A DNA stretch of 64,000 nt from positions 124,001 through 188,000 of the forward strand of contig NZ_JAEMNW010000006.1 in the NCBI RefSeq assembly GCF_016481275.1, given 5' to 3'. The DNA is from Antrihabitans auranticaus (GTDB taxonomy: Bacteria; Actinomycetota; Actinomycetes; Mycobacteriales; Mycobacteriaceae). Of the stretch, positions 7,548 to 18,053 are shown one piece after another; position 1 is the first letter of the stretch, and each line of letters starts with the position of its first letter. The notes below the pieces were generated by a model that saw only the letters and a program-made list of their open reading frames with translations, was not told the DNA's origin and did not search any database. Position numbers and translations under genes: made by a program.

Positions 7548-9743
7548 TCAACCCGGCAGCGGAATCGTAATCCCCGGGAGAATCTCGACCGGGACAAGCC
7601 CCGGTGGTAACTGGATCGTCGGCGGCAACTGAATCAGTGGCGGCGGGGGCTCGGTCGTCGTCGGCGGTGCTGTCGTCGTCGGGGCGACCCCGCTGTAAGC
7701 CGGCACGCCCGCCTGTCCGCCGATCGGCGCAGGCCACGGGAATTGCTCGACCGTGGTGCCCTCGAGGGCGCCGTCCATCGTCTTCTTCCAGATGTCAGAC
7801 GGCAGACCGGACCCGTAGATGCTCGAGCCGTAGAGATTGGTGATGGCCTCGCCCTCTTTGGTCCCGATCCACACCGCGGTCGACAGCGACGGCGTGTAGC
7901 CGACCATCCACGCGTCCTTGTTCATGCCGGTATCGCCGAACTGAGCGGTACCGGTCTTCGATGCGGACGGACGACCGCCGGCCAAGCCGTGACCCTTCGA
8001 GTACGAGGCGATCGGCATCATCGCCTGGGTGACGTTGTCGGCAACCGCGGGATCGATGCGGTCTTCGCTCAGCGTGCCTGGCCGGTCGACGAGAACGCGG
8101 CCGTCGGCAGTTACGACCCGGGTTACGAAGTGCGGCGCGTGATAGGTGCCCGACGCGGCGAGGGTCGCGTAGGCCGATGCCATATCTATCGGCCGAACCG
8201 TGTACTGGCCGAGAACGATTCCGTCCTCGGGCGGGCCGCCGTCCTGGCTGAGCGACGTGCCCTCGACGCCCGGGATGTTCAGCGGGATCCCGGCCTCGTG
8301 CGCGGCGTCGGCGATCTTCTGCGGACCGTTTTCCATCGAGCGCGTCAGGCGGTAGAAGCTTGTGTTGAGCGATTGTTTGAGGGCTTGGGCGATCGTGCAC
8401 GTGCCGCACGATTCGCCGCCGACGTTCGTGATCGACACGTTGCCGACCGTCAAAGGTGCGCTGTTGTACATCGCCGACAACGGGATGTCGTCCTTCAAGG
8501 CAGCGACGAGGCCGAAGACCTTGAACGCCGATCCGGTCTGCAGCGGCGCCTGGGCAAAGTCGAAGCCGGTGCCATCGGTTCCGCCGTAGTAGGCCCGGAC
8601 CGCTCCGGTTCGCGGGTCGATCGAAACGACCGCGGTCCGCAGGTCGGCGGGCTCGCCCTCCATGACGCTGTTGACCGAGTTGATCGCGGCTTCCTGCATC
8701 TTCGTATCGATCGTGGTGGTGATCTGCAGGCCGCCGGTGTTGAGGTCGAGCTCGCTGACACCGAGTTCCTGCAACTCGCGCAACACCTGTGTGCGGATCA
8801 AGCCCTCGGGCCCGAATGCCGCGTTCTCGTCGCCGACCTGGTTCGTCGGGATCGGGTCCGGGAACTGGGCGGCGACCTCGTCGGCTGCAGGAAGTGTTCC
8901 CATGCTGACCATGCCGTCCATGACGTAGTGCCAGCGGGCGACCAGGTCCTCGCGGTGGGTCTCGGGGTCGAGCAACGCCGGGCTGCGGACCACGGAAGCA
9001 AGGACCGCGCCCTCGCCCACGGTGAGGTCCGAGACCGGCTTGTTGAAGTACGACTTGGCAGCTGCGGCGATGCCGTACGCGCCCCGGCCGTAGTAGATGG
9101 TGTTCAAGTACGCGGCAAGGATCTCGTCCTTGCTCCACTCGCGGGCCATCTTCACAGAGATGACGAGTTCGCGCCATTTGCGCTGCAGGCTGCGCTCGTC
9201 GCCGACGAGCGAGTTCTTCACGTATTGCTGGGTGATCGTCGAACCGCCGCCGGCACTCTCTTTGCCCTGCACGTTGTCGCGTAGCGCCCGCAGATAGCCC
9301 GTGAAAGAAAAGCCTGGATTCGAGTAGAAGTTGCGGTCCTCGGCGGACAGCATCGCGTTACGAACATGGGTTGGAACGTCGGCAAGCGGAACTTCGACTC
9401 GGTTGCCCTCGGCGGGAACTACCTTGCTGAGAACGCTCGTGCCGTCGGCGGCGAAGATCGTCGCGACTTGCGGAAGGACCATGTCCGATGGGCGTGGGAC
9501 CTTCGCGTCGTGGTAGCTCCATGCGAAGATCGACGCCGGAACGATGATTGCCAGAACGAAGAGCAGGGCGAGCGTGCGGCGTACATAGCGCCACTTCGAC
9601 TTCTTCTTGCCCCTGCCGCGGCGGTGCTTGGTCGGGCTCGCGTCGGCGGTTGCCTCGGATTCGCTCGGCGGCTGTGTGGCGTGCGCATCGGGCGCAAACG
9701 GCCGCTCCTCGAGCGTCGCCGCGCGGTGAGAACTCACGTCCAT
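7548..9743 (-). CDS. Class A penicillin-binding protein (bifunctional GT51/transpeptidase)
   Basis: 731 residues. A Lys/Arg-rich cytoplasmic tail is followed by an anchor (about 56-76) and a GT51 domain with SAEDRNFYSNPGFS (Glu about 135) and GGGSTITQQYVKN. The transpeptidase domain has SAFK (405-408), SLN (458-460) and KTG (596-598), so all catalytic motifs are intact. The tail is Thr/Pro-rich, with no PASTA domain. GGAGG at 9746-9750 is too close to ATG 9743 and better placed for an in-frame GTG at 9737, so the protein may be two residues shorter. It is the second class A PBP within 10 kb. It polymerizes and cross-links peptidoglycan outside the membrane. Confidence 0.95.
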   Translation of the reverse strand: MDVSSHRAATLEERPFAPDAHATQPPSESEATADASPTKHRRGRGKKKSKWRYVRRTLALLFVLAIIVPASIFAWSYHDAKVPRPSDMVLPQVATIFAADGTSVLSKVVPAEGNRVEVPLADVPTHVRNAMLSAEDRNFYSNPGFSFTGYLRALRDNVQGKESAGGGSTITQQYVKNSLVGDERSLQRKWRELVISVKMAREWSKDEILAAYLNTIYYGRGAYGIAAAAKSYFNKPVSDLTVGEGAVLASVVRSPALLDPETHREDLVARWHYVMDGMVSMGTLPAADEVAAQFPDPIPTNQVGDENAAFGPEGLIRTQVLRELQELGVSELDLNTGGLQITTTIDTKMQEAAINSVNSVMEGEPADLRTAVVSIDPRTGAVRAYYGGTDGTGFDFAQAPLQTGSAFKVFGLVAALKDDIPLSAMYNSAPLTVGNVSITNVGGESCGTCTIAQALKQSLNTSFYRLTRSMENGPQKIADAAHEAGIPLNIPGVEGTSLSQDGGPPEDGIVLGQYTVRPIDMASAYATLAASGTYHAPHFVTRVVTADGRVLVDRPGTLSEDRIDPAVADNVTQAMMPIASYSKGHGLAGGRPSASKTGTAQFGDTGMNKDAWMVGYTPSLSTAVWIGTKEGEAITNLYGSSIYGSGLPSDIWKKTMDGALEGTTVEQFPWPAPIGGQAGVPAYSGVAPTTTAPPTTTEPPPPLIQLPPTIQLPPGLVPVEILPGITIPLPG

Positions 9744-9818
9744 GGCCTCCGGGGAATCGGAACGAGTGCTAACCCTAACCTCTAGGTCGAGGAATCGCCT
9801 AGCCCCGAAGTTAGCGGC

Positions 9819-10652
9819 TCAGCTCTTCACTCCGCCCGCCGTCAGGCCCGAGATAATCCGTCGCTGGAACGCCAGAACCATGATGACCAGCGGAATACAG
9901 ACAATTACCCCAGCCGACATTATTGCCGCGTAGGGCGTCGCGAAGCGGTCGTTGCCTTGGAACCGGGCAATCGCCACGGTGACGGGTTCGGTGCCCTCGC
10001 CTTTGAGCAGGCTCGCCAACAGAAATTCGTTGACGGCGGCGATGAACGCAAGGATGGCGGTCGTGAAGACCGCGGGCGCAGCGAGCGGAAGCATGATCAA
10101 CCGAAACGCCTGCCACCGATTTGCTCCGTCGATGCGTGCGGCTTCCTCCAGCTCCCACGGGAGCTCTGCGAAGAACGACGCGAGGATGTAAACGGTCATC
10201 GGAAGCACGAAGGAGATGTTCGGAATGATCATCGCCTGGTAGTGGCCGATCCATTTGATGTCGGTGAACAATTGAAAAAGAGGAGTCACGAGGGCCACGA
10301 CCGGAAACATCGACGCGCTCAGAATGACTCCGGCAACCACGTACTTGCCACGGAAATCGAACCGCGCCAGCGCGTAGGCGGCGAATACACCGACGACCAG
10401 GGCGATCGCGGTCGTGGTGCCGCCGATTATCAGGCTGTTCACCAAAGCTCGGCCGAAATTGTTGCCTTTGCTGGTGTCGAACGCGTTGCGGAAGTTGTCC
10501 AGCGTCACGTGTGTGGGCCACGGCGTCGTGTCGTAGGTGTGGCTCGAGTCGCGGAATGCGGTGACCGCCATCCAATAGAACGGCGCAAGGCCCCACACCA
10601 CGATGATGGCGACGCCCATATAGATGCGTAACGAGCCGAACCGTCGCCTCAT
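9819..10652 (-). CDS. sugB: Sugar ABC transporter permease, SugB/MalG type
   Basis: 277 residues with six predicted membrane helices, starting MRRRFGSLRIYMGVAIIVVW. The binding-protein-dependent permease motif EEAARIDGANRWQAFRLIMLP lies near residue 170. Together with the upstream permease it forms the membrane channel of a disaccharide importer. Its start overlaps the SugA-like gene stop by 4 bp. The sugB name follows the LpqY-SugABC trehalose importer of mycobacteria; the actual sugar here is inferred and could be another disaccharide such as maltose. Confidence 0.85.
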   Translation of the reverse strand: MRRRFGSLRIYMGVAIIVVWGLAPFYWMAVTAFRDSSHTYDTTPWPTHVTLDNFRNAFDTSKGNNFGRALVNSLIIGGTTTAIALVVGVFAAYALARFDFRGKYVVAGVILSASMFPVVALVTPLFQLFTDIKWIGHYQAMIIPNISFVLPMTVYILASFFAELPWELEEAARIDGANRWQAFRLIMLPLAAPAVFTTAILAFIAAVNEFLLASLLKGEGTEPVTVAIARFQGNDRFATPYAAIMSAGVIVCIPLVIMVLAFQRRIISGLTAGGVKS

Positions 10653-11611
10653 CGCCGTCCCGCCTTTCGCTGATCTTCCTGTGTCCGGACGACATTCGCG
10701 CCCAAGACTTTGACCAATAGGAACGCGATTATCGCGATCATCAAGAACGTGATCGTCGATAGCGCCGATCCGCGGTTCGGGCCGAAACTGATCTGCTGGA
10801 CGACGAGCATCGAGATTGTCCGCGTCGCGTCGTTGCTACTGGTCAGAATTGCGGGCAGATCGTACATGCGAAGCGCGTCCATGGTGCGGAACAGAATCGC
10901 GACGACCAGGGCGGGCTTTACCAGCGGCAGCGTGATGTGGAGGAAACGCTGGCGTGCGGATGCGCCGTCGACGCGCGCCGCCTCGTAGACGTCGGCCGGA
11001 ATCATCTGCAGGCCGGCGAGAATAAGCAGCGCCATGAACGGCGTCGTCTTCCAGACGTCGGCGATGATCACCGCGAAACGAGCGGGCCATGCGTCCGACG
11101 TCCACAAGATATCCAGCCCGAAGACGCTGTTGATGATTCCGTTCGGGTCGAACATGAACTGCCACAGTTTGGCGGTTACGGCTGTCGGAATTGCCCACGG
11201 GATCAGCACTGCTGCACGCAACAGTGCCCGGCCGGCAAACGTCTTTCCCATGACGACGGCCATCCAGAAGCCGATAACTATTTCGAGTGCCACGGTGACC
11301 AGGGTGAAAAAGAGAGTCACACCCACCGCGAGCCAGAATTGCGAACCGAGTGTGCCCTCGGGGCAGGGCACCATTTCGCCTGTGCGCGAGGGACATTCCT
11401 GAAGCAGCCAGTAGGTGTAGTTCGATGTCCCGGCGTTTCCGCCTTCGACGAACAGCTTGGTGACCGGATCGCGCGCCTGATCCTTTTCGAACGACATGAC
11501 CAATGCGCGAATTACCGGATAGCCGATGACGACTGCCAGTGCGAGTAGCGCGGGTGCAAGCAGCAGCCATGCGGACAGGTTGCCGGGCAGCCGTTTCGAC
11601 ACTCGGTCCAT
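10649..11611 (-). CDS. sugA: Sugar ABC transporter permease, SugA/MalF type
   Basis: 320 residues. The first helix is LSAWLLLAPALLALAVVIGYP, several further helices follow, and the EAA loop YEAARVDGASARQRFLHITLP is near residue 225. The periplasmic segment between helices 1 and 2 contains a Cys pair (ECPSRTGEMVPCPEG). It is partner to the SugB-like permease, with a 4-bp overlap. An 89-bp gap containing a strong hairpin separates it from the binding-protein gene upstream, which would let the binding protein be made in excess. Confidence 0.85.
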   Translation of the reverse strand: MDRVSKRLPGNLSAWLLLAPALLALAVVIGYPVIRALVMSFEKDQARDPVTKLFVEGGNAGTSNYTYWLLQECPSRTGEMVPCPEGTLGSQFWLAVGVTLFFTLVTVALEIVIGFWMAVVMGKTFAGRALLRAAVLIPWAIPTAVTAKLWQFMFDPNGIINSVFGLDILWTSDAWPARFAVIIADVWKTTPFMALLILAGLQMIPADVYEAARVDGASARQRFLHITLPLVKPALVVAILFRTMDALRMYDLPAILTSSNDATRTISMLVVQQISFGPNRGSALSTITFLMIAIIAFLLVKVLGANVVRTQEDQRKAGRR

Positions 11612-11641
11612 TCAGTTTCTCCCTACGGGCAATGTGCGAAG

Positions 11642-11679
11642 GCGGCCACCGCAGCCGGGATCCCGACTGCGGTGGCCGC
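11642..11679. terminator. Intercistronic hairpin between binding-protein and permease genes
   Basis: GCGGCCACCGCAG (11642-11654) pairs perfectly with CTGCGGTGGCCGC (11667-11679), and the intervening bases include the palindrome CGGGATCCCG. There is no T-run. It is more likely an attenuator or RNA-stabilizing element that raises binding-protein over permease mRNA than a full terminator. Confidence 0.6.
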
Positions 11680-11700
11680 TTGCGCGCGATCGCGTGTGAA

Positions 11701-12981
11701 CTACTGGCCGGCCGACCCGATGGCCGCCTGCATGTCCGTGATCGCCTGATCCACCGACTTCTCGTTCTTCAATGCCGCGTAGGCGTTGGTGTAGATCGCC
11801 GTCGACACCGCTGTGTAGAACGGGGTCACGGGCCGCGGCACCGCGTTCTCGAGGCTCGTCTTCAGAACGGGCAGGTACTTCTGCTCGGCGATCAGAGCCT
11901 GGTCGTCGTACAACGAGGTCAGTACCGGAGCCATCGCGGCCTCGGCGAGGATGCGCTGGGCCTCTTCGCCGGTGATGAACTTGATGAAGTCCAGTGCCGT
12001 GGCCTTGTTCTTGGAGAACGCGCTGATGCCGACGTTGTGACCGCCGATGGTCGATGTGCCGACGCCTTCGACACCGGGCAGCGGCGCGATTCCGAACTTG
12101 TCCTTGACCGCCGACCCGTCAGCGGAGAAGTCCTTGTACACCGACGGCCAAGTGCGCAGGAACATCAGCTTTTCGGACGAGAACGCCTGCTTGCCCTGGT
12201 CTTCCTTGAACTGGATCGCTTCGGCGGGGATGTTTCCGCTCGTGAATCCATCGACGAGCGTCTGCAGGCCGGCCCGGGCTTCCGGGCTGTCGACGGTCGG
12301 CGTTTCGCCGTCAGGTCCGACGAACGTGCCGCCGTGCGAGTTGATCGCTTCGGCGGTGTTGACCGTCAAGCCTTCGTACGGTGCGTACTGACCGGCGTAG
12401 CAGGCGACGTCTGTGTTCTTGACCTTTTCGCACGCGGCCATCATTTCCGACCAGGTGGTCGGCGCCGGGCCGGCGAGGAGGTCGGTGCGGTAGTAGAGCA
12501 ATCCGCCGCCGGTGTCTTTCGGTGCCGCGTACAGGGTGTTGTTGTACGTGCCGCTCGCGACGGCGGCGGGCAGCAACTTCGACGTGTCGACAGCGAACTG
12601 GCCGGTGAGCGGCTGCAGCCAGCTGTGCGCGGCGAAGTCGCTGGTGAGAATGACGTCGAGTGAAAGAACGTCGTAGTCCGAGCGCTCGGCTTTCATGTTC
12701 TCGATGAAATCGGTGCTCTGGTCGGTGGCGGATGCGGACTGCTCGACGAGGCTGACCTGCTCGTCGGGGTGGTTTGCGTTCCAGGCGTCGCGGAGGAGCT
12801 GCAGGGCGCCGGTCGTGTCGGCACCTTCGACGAAGGTGATCGGGCCGCGGCCGTCGAGGTTTTCGTTGAGGGCATCGCTCGAGGAGGAGCTGTCGCTCGA
12901 ACAGGCGGATGTCGCGAGGAGGGCGGCGACGGCTAGTGCCACCACTGCCTTCGGAAGGAGAGTTCGTGTTGTAGAGGCCAT
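11701..12981 (-). CDS. lpqY: Sugar ABC transporter substrate-binding lipoprotein, LpqY-like
   Basis: 426 residues. The lipoprotein signal peptide (MASTTRTLLPKAVVALAVAA) ends in a lipobox with Cys near residue 27, followed by a Ser/Asp linker. The rest is a family 1 extracellular solute-binding fold, with a metal-independent sugar site expected between two lobes. ATG 12981 has GGAGA 4-8 bases upstream, so the longer upstream frame is not used. It is the first gene of the importer operon. Trehalose specificity is a guess by analogy with LpqY; overall family and role are firm. Confidence 0.85.
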   Translation of the reverse strand: MASTTRTLLPKAVVALAVAALLATSACSSDSSSSSDALNENLDGRGPITFVEGADTTGALQLLRDAWNANHPDEQVSLVEQSASATDQSTDFIENMKAERSDYDVLSLDVILTSDFAAHSWLQPLTGQFAVDTSKLLPAAVASGTYNNTLYAAPKDTGGGLLYYRTDLLAGPAPTTWSEMMAACEKVKNTDVACYAGQYAPYEGLTVNTAEAINSHGGTFVGPDGETPTVDSPEARAGLQTLVDGFTSGNIPAEAIQFKEDQGKQAFSSEKLMFLRTWPSVYKDFSADGSAVKDKFGIAPLPGVEGVGTSTIGGHNVGISAFSKNKATALDFIKFITGEEAQRILAEAAMAPVLTSLYDDQALIAEQKYLPVLKTSLENAVPRPVTPFYTAVSTAIYTNAYAALKNEKSVDQAITDMQAAIGSAGQ

Positions 12982-13122
12982 TGATTCTCCAATTGGTTGG
13001 AAGCCAGGATTCGGCGCCGGGCCGCAGGCATATCGCAAGATACTTTGGCACGTAATGAACCGGGATGGTGCGGTAACCGGCGCTCGGGCGACGTGTCGGA
13101 GTCGCCGGTTAGGGTCGGGCCC

Positions 13123-13938
13123 GTGAGCTCAGACAAAATGCTGACTCGGATCGGCGGGTTGCTGCGGCAGGCGGAATCCACCGACAACGAGCACGAAGCA
13201 GAGGCATTCCTGGCTGCCGCCCAGCGGCTGGCGACGCAGTCCTCCATCGATCTGGCTGTTGCCAGGTCGCATGCGGCGAACCGCGAGAAGCGAGCGACGC
13301 CGATTCAGCGGATCATCCGAATCGGCGAACCCGGCAAGAAGGGGTTGCGGACGTATGTCCAGCTCTTTCTCAGCATCGCGGTGGCCAACGACGTCCGCTG
13401 CGATATCGCGCGGTCGTCGGCGCAGGTGCATGCCTACGGGTTCGCCGCGGACATCGATGCCTGTGAAGCGCTGTACGCGAGCCTGGTCGTGCAGATGATC
13501 CGAGCGTCCGATGCCTACCTGAAGTCGGGACAATACCGCTCCGAGCTGGTCGAGCGGCTGGTGGTGGAGCAACGCGGCCGGCGACGCATCGAACGGGTCG
13601 AAACAGTTCCGATCGCGGGCGTCACGGCCCGGCTCAACTTCCAGATCGCCTACGCGATTCGGATCGGCGAAAGACTCGCCGCCGCGAAGAAGGAGACGGA
13701 GGCCGAGGTGGTCGCAGCCGCGGAGTCGTCGAGTACGGCTGTTGCCTTGCGCGACAAAGCGGTCGAGCTCAAGGACTTCTACTCGCAAACTTCGCAAGCG
13801 CGCGGTTCGTGGCGCGGCGCGCAAGCAACGGTCGGGCATTCGTCAGCGGCTCGGCGTGCGGGTGACCGCGCGGGCCGGGCAGCACGGTTGGGAACCTCGC
13901 CCGAGTTGGGTGGAGTTCGCGGGCAATTGCCATCGTGA
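13123..13938 (+). CDS. DUF2786 family protein
   Basis: 271 residues. The DUF2786 N-terminus (SSDKMLTRIGGLLRQAESTD, then EAEAFLAAAQRLATQ) occupies about 1-45. The rest is helical with conserved ANDVRCDIA and a basic tail ARGSWRGAQATVGHSSAARR. The start GTG 13123 is placed because TAGGGT sits 7 bases upstream in leaderless fashion. It overlaps the next gene by 4 bp (GTGA). This two-gene unit is widespread in mycolic-acid actinomycetes. The biochemical role is unknown. Confidence 0.85.
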   Translation: MSSDKMLTRIGGLLRQAESTDNEHEAEAFLAAAQRLATQSSIDLAVARSHAANREKRATPIQRIIRIGEPGKKGLRTYVQLFLSIAVANDVRCDIARSSAQVHAYGFAADIDACEALYASLVVQMIRASDAYLKSGQYRSELVERLVVEQRGRRRIERVETVPIAGVTARLNFQIAYAIRIGERLAAAKKETEAEVVAAAESSSTAVALRDKAVELKDFYSQTSQARGSWRGAQATVGHSSAARRAGDRAGRAARLGTSPELGGVRGQLPS

Positions 13939-14450
13939 CCGCAGCGCGAGACAGCCAGCGTTCCAAGGTGTACGACGCCGAGCACCTCGTCAGGCGCGTC
14001 TTCGAACGAGCCGACGAATCCGGGACGAGAAATCTCGAACTTCTCGGATCACATCTGACCTTGCCGATCGAGCGGAAATTCGCCTCGGTCGAATCGGTGC
14101 AGACCTATGTCGACAGAGTGCTCGCGTTGAACTGGGTGCGCGCGAAATGGCCACGGGCCGCGGTACCGGTTCACGTCCGGGAACGGCAGGGGATGTCAGC
14201 GGCACACTACGAAATGCTGACATCGACGATTGCGGTGCCGATCAAGCGCATGGAGGCGGCCTGGGCCCTGCGCGAGCTGGTGGTGCTGCACGAGCTGGCG
14301 CATCATCTCGAAGCTGCCGAGTCGGGCAATGCACCGCACGGTCCGGTCTTCGTCTCGCGGTTCCTCGAGTTGGTGACGGAGATAGTCGGCCCTGAGGCGG
14401 GTCTGGTGCTGCGCTCGACGATGGCCGACTGCGGTGTCCGTTTCAACTGA
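13935..14450 (+). CDS. Putative metallohydrolase with HEXXH motif (TIGR04338-type)
   Basis: 171 residues, predicted cytoplasmic. The zinc-protease-like motif VLHELAHHLE is near residue 115, with a downstream HGPVFVSRFLEL that can supply the third ligand. It matches the actinobacterial family annotated as TIGR04338 putative metallohydrolase. It is coupled to the DUF2786 gene by a GTGA overlap, suggesting the two proteins act together. Substrate unknown. Confidence 0.8.
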   Translation: MTAARDSQRSKVYDAEHLVRRVFERADESGTRNLELLGSHLTLPIERKFASVESVQTYVDRVLALNWVRAKWPRAAVPVHVRERQGMSAAHYEMLTSTIAVPIKRMEAAWALRELVVLHELAHHLEAAESGNAPHGPVFVSRFLELVTEIVGPEAGLVLRSTMADCGVRFN

Positions 14451-14489
14451 CCCGTCACTGCCGCTCACGCGCAGGTAACCTCACAGCTC

Positions 14490-16081
14490 GTGCAGATCGC
14501 GTATTTCTTGGTGCCGTTCGCCGGTGGGCTCGCCGCAATGCTCGTGCGGCTGCCGCCGCTCGTCGGTTTCCTCGGCGCGGGGTTCGCCCTCAACGCCATG
14601 GGATACGAGTCGACACCGGAGCTGGAGAAGATCGCCGAACTCGGTGTGACGTTGCTGCTCTTCACAATTGGGTTGAAGCTGAACGTGCGGACGCTGTTTC
14701 GCAAGGAGGTCTGGGCTGCAGCGAGCGTCCATGTTGTCGCGTCGACGGTCATCAGCATCGGCTTACTCGTCCTTGTGAAGTTCACCGGCATCTTCCTGCT
14801 TGCCGAGGCGGGAATGACGACCGTTGTCGTGCTCGCATTCGCGTTGTCGTTCTCCAGCACCGTGTTTGCGGTCAAGGCGCTGGAAGAGCGAAGCGAAACG
14901 CGCTCGCTCTTCGGCCGTACCACGATCGGCATCCTGGTCATGCAGGACATCTTCGCCGTGGTCTATATCTCGGCGTCGAGCGGCGACCTGCCGAGTCCGT
15001 GGGCGCTTGCGCTGGTACTGCTGATCCCGGCCGCACCTTTGATGCGGGCGTTGTTGCCGCGGATCGGTCACGGCGAGATGCAGATTCTCTACGGCGTCGT
15101 GCTTGCGCTCGTGGTCGGCTACGGCCTTTTCGAGCACGTCGGACTGAAGGGCGACCTCGGCGCCCTGATCATCGGCATGCTGCTCGCGACCCATCCTTCG
15201 GCCGGAGGTCTTTCGAAATCGTTGTTCGAGATGAAAGAACTGTTTCTCGTCGGGTTCTTCGTGTCGATCGGGCTCGCCGAATTGCCGACGTGGCAGTCGC
15301 TGGGTATGGCGGTTGTCCTGTTGATCTTGCTCCCGGTCAAGGGCGCGTTCTTCATGCTGATCCTGACGGGATTCCGGCTTCGCTATCGCACCGCGCTGCT
15401 CGCCACCCTGAGCCTGACGAACTTCTCCGAGTTCGGCCTCATCGTCGCGGACAAGGCAGTCGGAAAAGGCTGGCTGACAGATCAGTGGGTCGTCGTCATC
15501 TCGATCTCGGTATCGCTGAGTTTCGTGATTGCCGCGCTGCTCAACACATTCAGTCCACAGCTCTACGAACGTGCGATGAAGCGGTTGCCGGCGCAGGACC
15601 CGGTCAAGCTACATCCGGCGGACAGGCCGATCGATCTGAACGCCGCCCGCGCTGTCGTCCTCGGTATGGGACGCGTCGGACACGGTGCGTACGACAGGCT
15701 TTCGGCCGACTACGGCATCGCGGTGCTCGGCATCGACTCCGACGAGGACAAGGTCACGGGCTTCGCCGGCCAGGGCTACAACGTCATCGAGGCGGACGCG
15801 ACCGACCCGGATTTCTGGGACAAGCTGCTGCTCACCGACACCGTCGAATTGGTCATGCTCGCCATGCCCGACCACTCCGGAAACATCTTCGCTATCGAGC
15901 AGCTCCACCACCGGTCGTTCGGCGGGCGAATCGCAGCCATTGTCAAGTACTCCGAAGAGATGGAGCAACTGCGGGAACGAGGCGTCGACGAGGTCTTCCA
16001 CATCTACGACGAAGCCGGTGTGGAGTTTGCGGACAAGGCGGCGGAGTCGATCGGTCTGCCGCCCGTCAACGGACCGGACAG

Positions 16082-16085
<4 letters not shown>
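14490..16085 (+). CDS. CPA2-type cation:proton antiporter with RCK/TrkA-N domain
   Basis: 531 residues. About eleven to twelve membrane helices occupy residues 1-370 (first helix IAYFLVPFAGGLAAMLV), including GLAELPTWQSL and NFSEFGLIVADKAVG near the ion-binding helices. A soluble Rossmann domain (about 385-510) starts with ARAVVLGMGRVGHGAYDRL, a GxGxxG nucleotide site followed by an acidic IDSDEDK. This is the layout of KefB/YbaL-like K+ efflux systems gated by nucleotide. It converges with the ABC ATPase gene and shares the palindrome CTAG as both stop codons. The transported ion (K+ or Na+) is inferred. Confidence 0.9.
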
Positions 16086-17155
<1,070 letters not shown>

Positions 17156-17177
17156 GCGGGAAGCGTAGCCTCGAATG

Positions 17178-17972
17178 ATGGCGCATCCCATTCGTATCGG
17201 TGTCCAACTGCAGCCACAGCACGCTCCCGACTACGGGCTGATTCGGGACGCGGTGTTGCGTTGCGAAGACGCCGGTGTCGACATCGTCTTCAACTGGGAC
17301 CACTTCTATCCGCTCTACGGCGACTCGGACGGTGCCCACTTCGAGTGCTGGACGATGCTCGGTGCATTTGCCGAGCAGACCGAACGCGTCGAGATCGGTG
17401 CGCTGGTCACCGGCGGCGGCTATCGGAACCCGGACTTGCTCGCCGACATGGCCCGGACCGTGGACCACATCAGCGGCGGACGCCTGATCCTCGGTATCGG
17501 CGGTGGCTGGTTCGAGAAGGACTACGACCAGTACGGCTACGAATTCGGCACGGCCGGGTCGCGTCTGCGGCTGCTGAAGGAAAACATGGCCCGCATTTCC
17601 GCGCGCCTGAAAGTGCTCAATCCTGCGCCGACGCGGGAGATCCCGATTCTGATCGGTGGTGGTGGCGAGCGGAAGACGTTGCGCCTGGTCGCCGAGTACG
17701 CGCAGGTGTGGCACAGCTTCTCCGATCTGGACGTGCTCGCGCACAAATCCGCCGTCCTCGCCGACCACTGTGCGGAGGTCGGCCGGGATCCGGCGCTCAT
17801 CCAGCGGTCCGTGTCCTGGCCTGGCGTCGAACAGGCACAGCAGTATGTCGACGCAGGCGTCTCATTGTTCACCGTCGGCACAGGCGGACCGGAATACAAG
17901 TTGAAGCGGGTCGTCGAGGCTGTGCAGTGGCGCGACGAGCACCAGCCCGAGGCTGTCGTCGGGCTGGCCTGA
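17178..17972 (+). CDS. LLM-class (luciferase-like) F420-dependent oxidoreductase
   Basis: 264 residues forming a TIM-barrel flavin/F420 domain. It begins HPIRIGVQLQPQHAPDYGLI and contains IVFNWDHFYPLYGD, the LGIGGGWFEKDYDQYGY segment diagnostic of the F420 subgroup, and PILIGGGGERKTLRLVAEYA. The substrate is unknown. TAGCCT lies 6 bases before ATG 17178, favouring this start over ATG 17175. It is divergent from the sugC-like gene with a 22-bp gap. Confidence 0.85.
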   Translation: MAHPIRIGVQLQPQHAPDYGLIRDAVLRCEDAGVDIVFNWDHFYPLYGDSDGAHFECWTMLGAFAEQTERVEIGALVTGGGYRNPDLLADMARTVDHISGGRLILGIGGGWFEKDYDQYGYEFGTAGSRLRLLKENMARISARLKVLNPAPTREIPILIGGGGERKTLRLVAEYAQVWHSFSDLDVLAHKSAVLADHCAEVGRDPALIQRSVSWPGVEQAQQYVDAGVSLFTVGTGGPEYKLKRVVEAVQWRDEHQPEAVVGLA

Positions 17973-18053
17973 GGCGGACTTAGGGTTGGCTCGTTCTTCC
18001 GTCGTTCATGTAGCTGTTCCGTAGCCCTCGCCTGAGGCTCCTATGTTCCGCCA

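Noticed and set aside
7743-9284. 513-codon open frame on the plus strand
   Set aside because: Antisense to the class A PBP gene with its intact motifs; composition is Arg/Val/Asp-rich without domains.
11539-12663. 374-codon plus-strand open frame over the binding-protein gene
   Set aside because: Antisense shadow of the LpqY-like lipoprotein gene.
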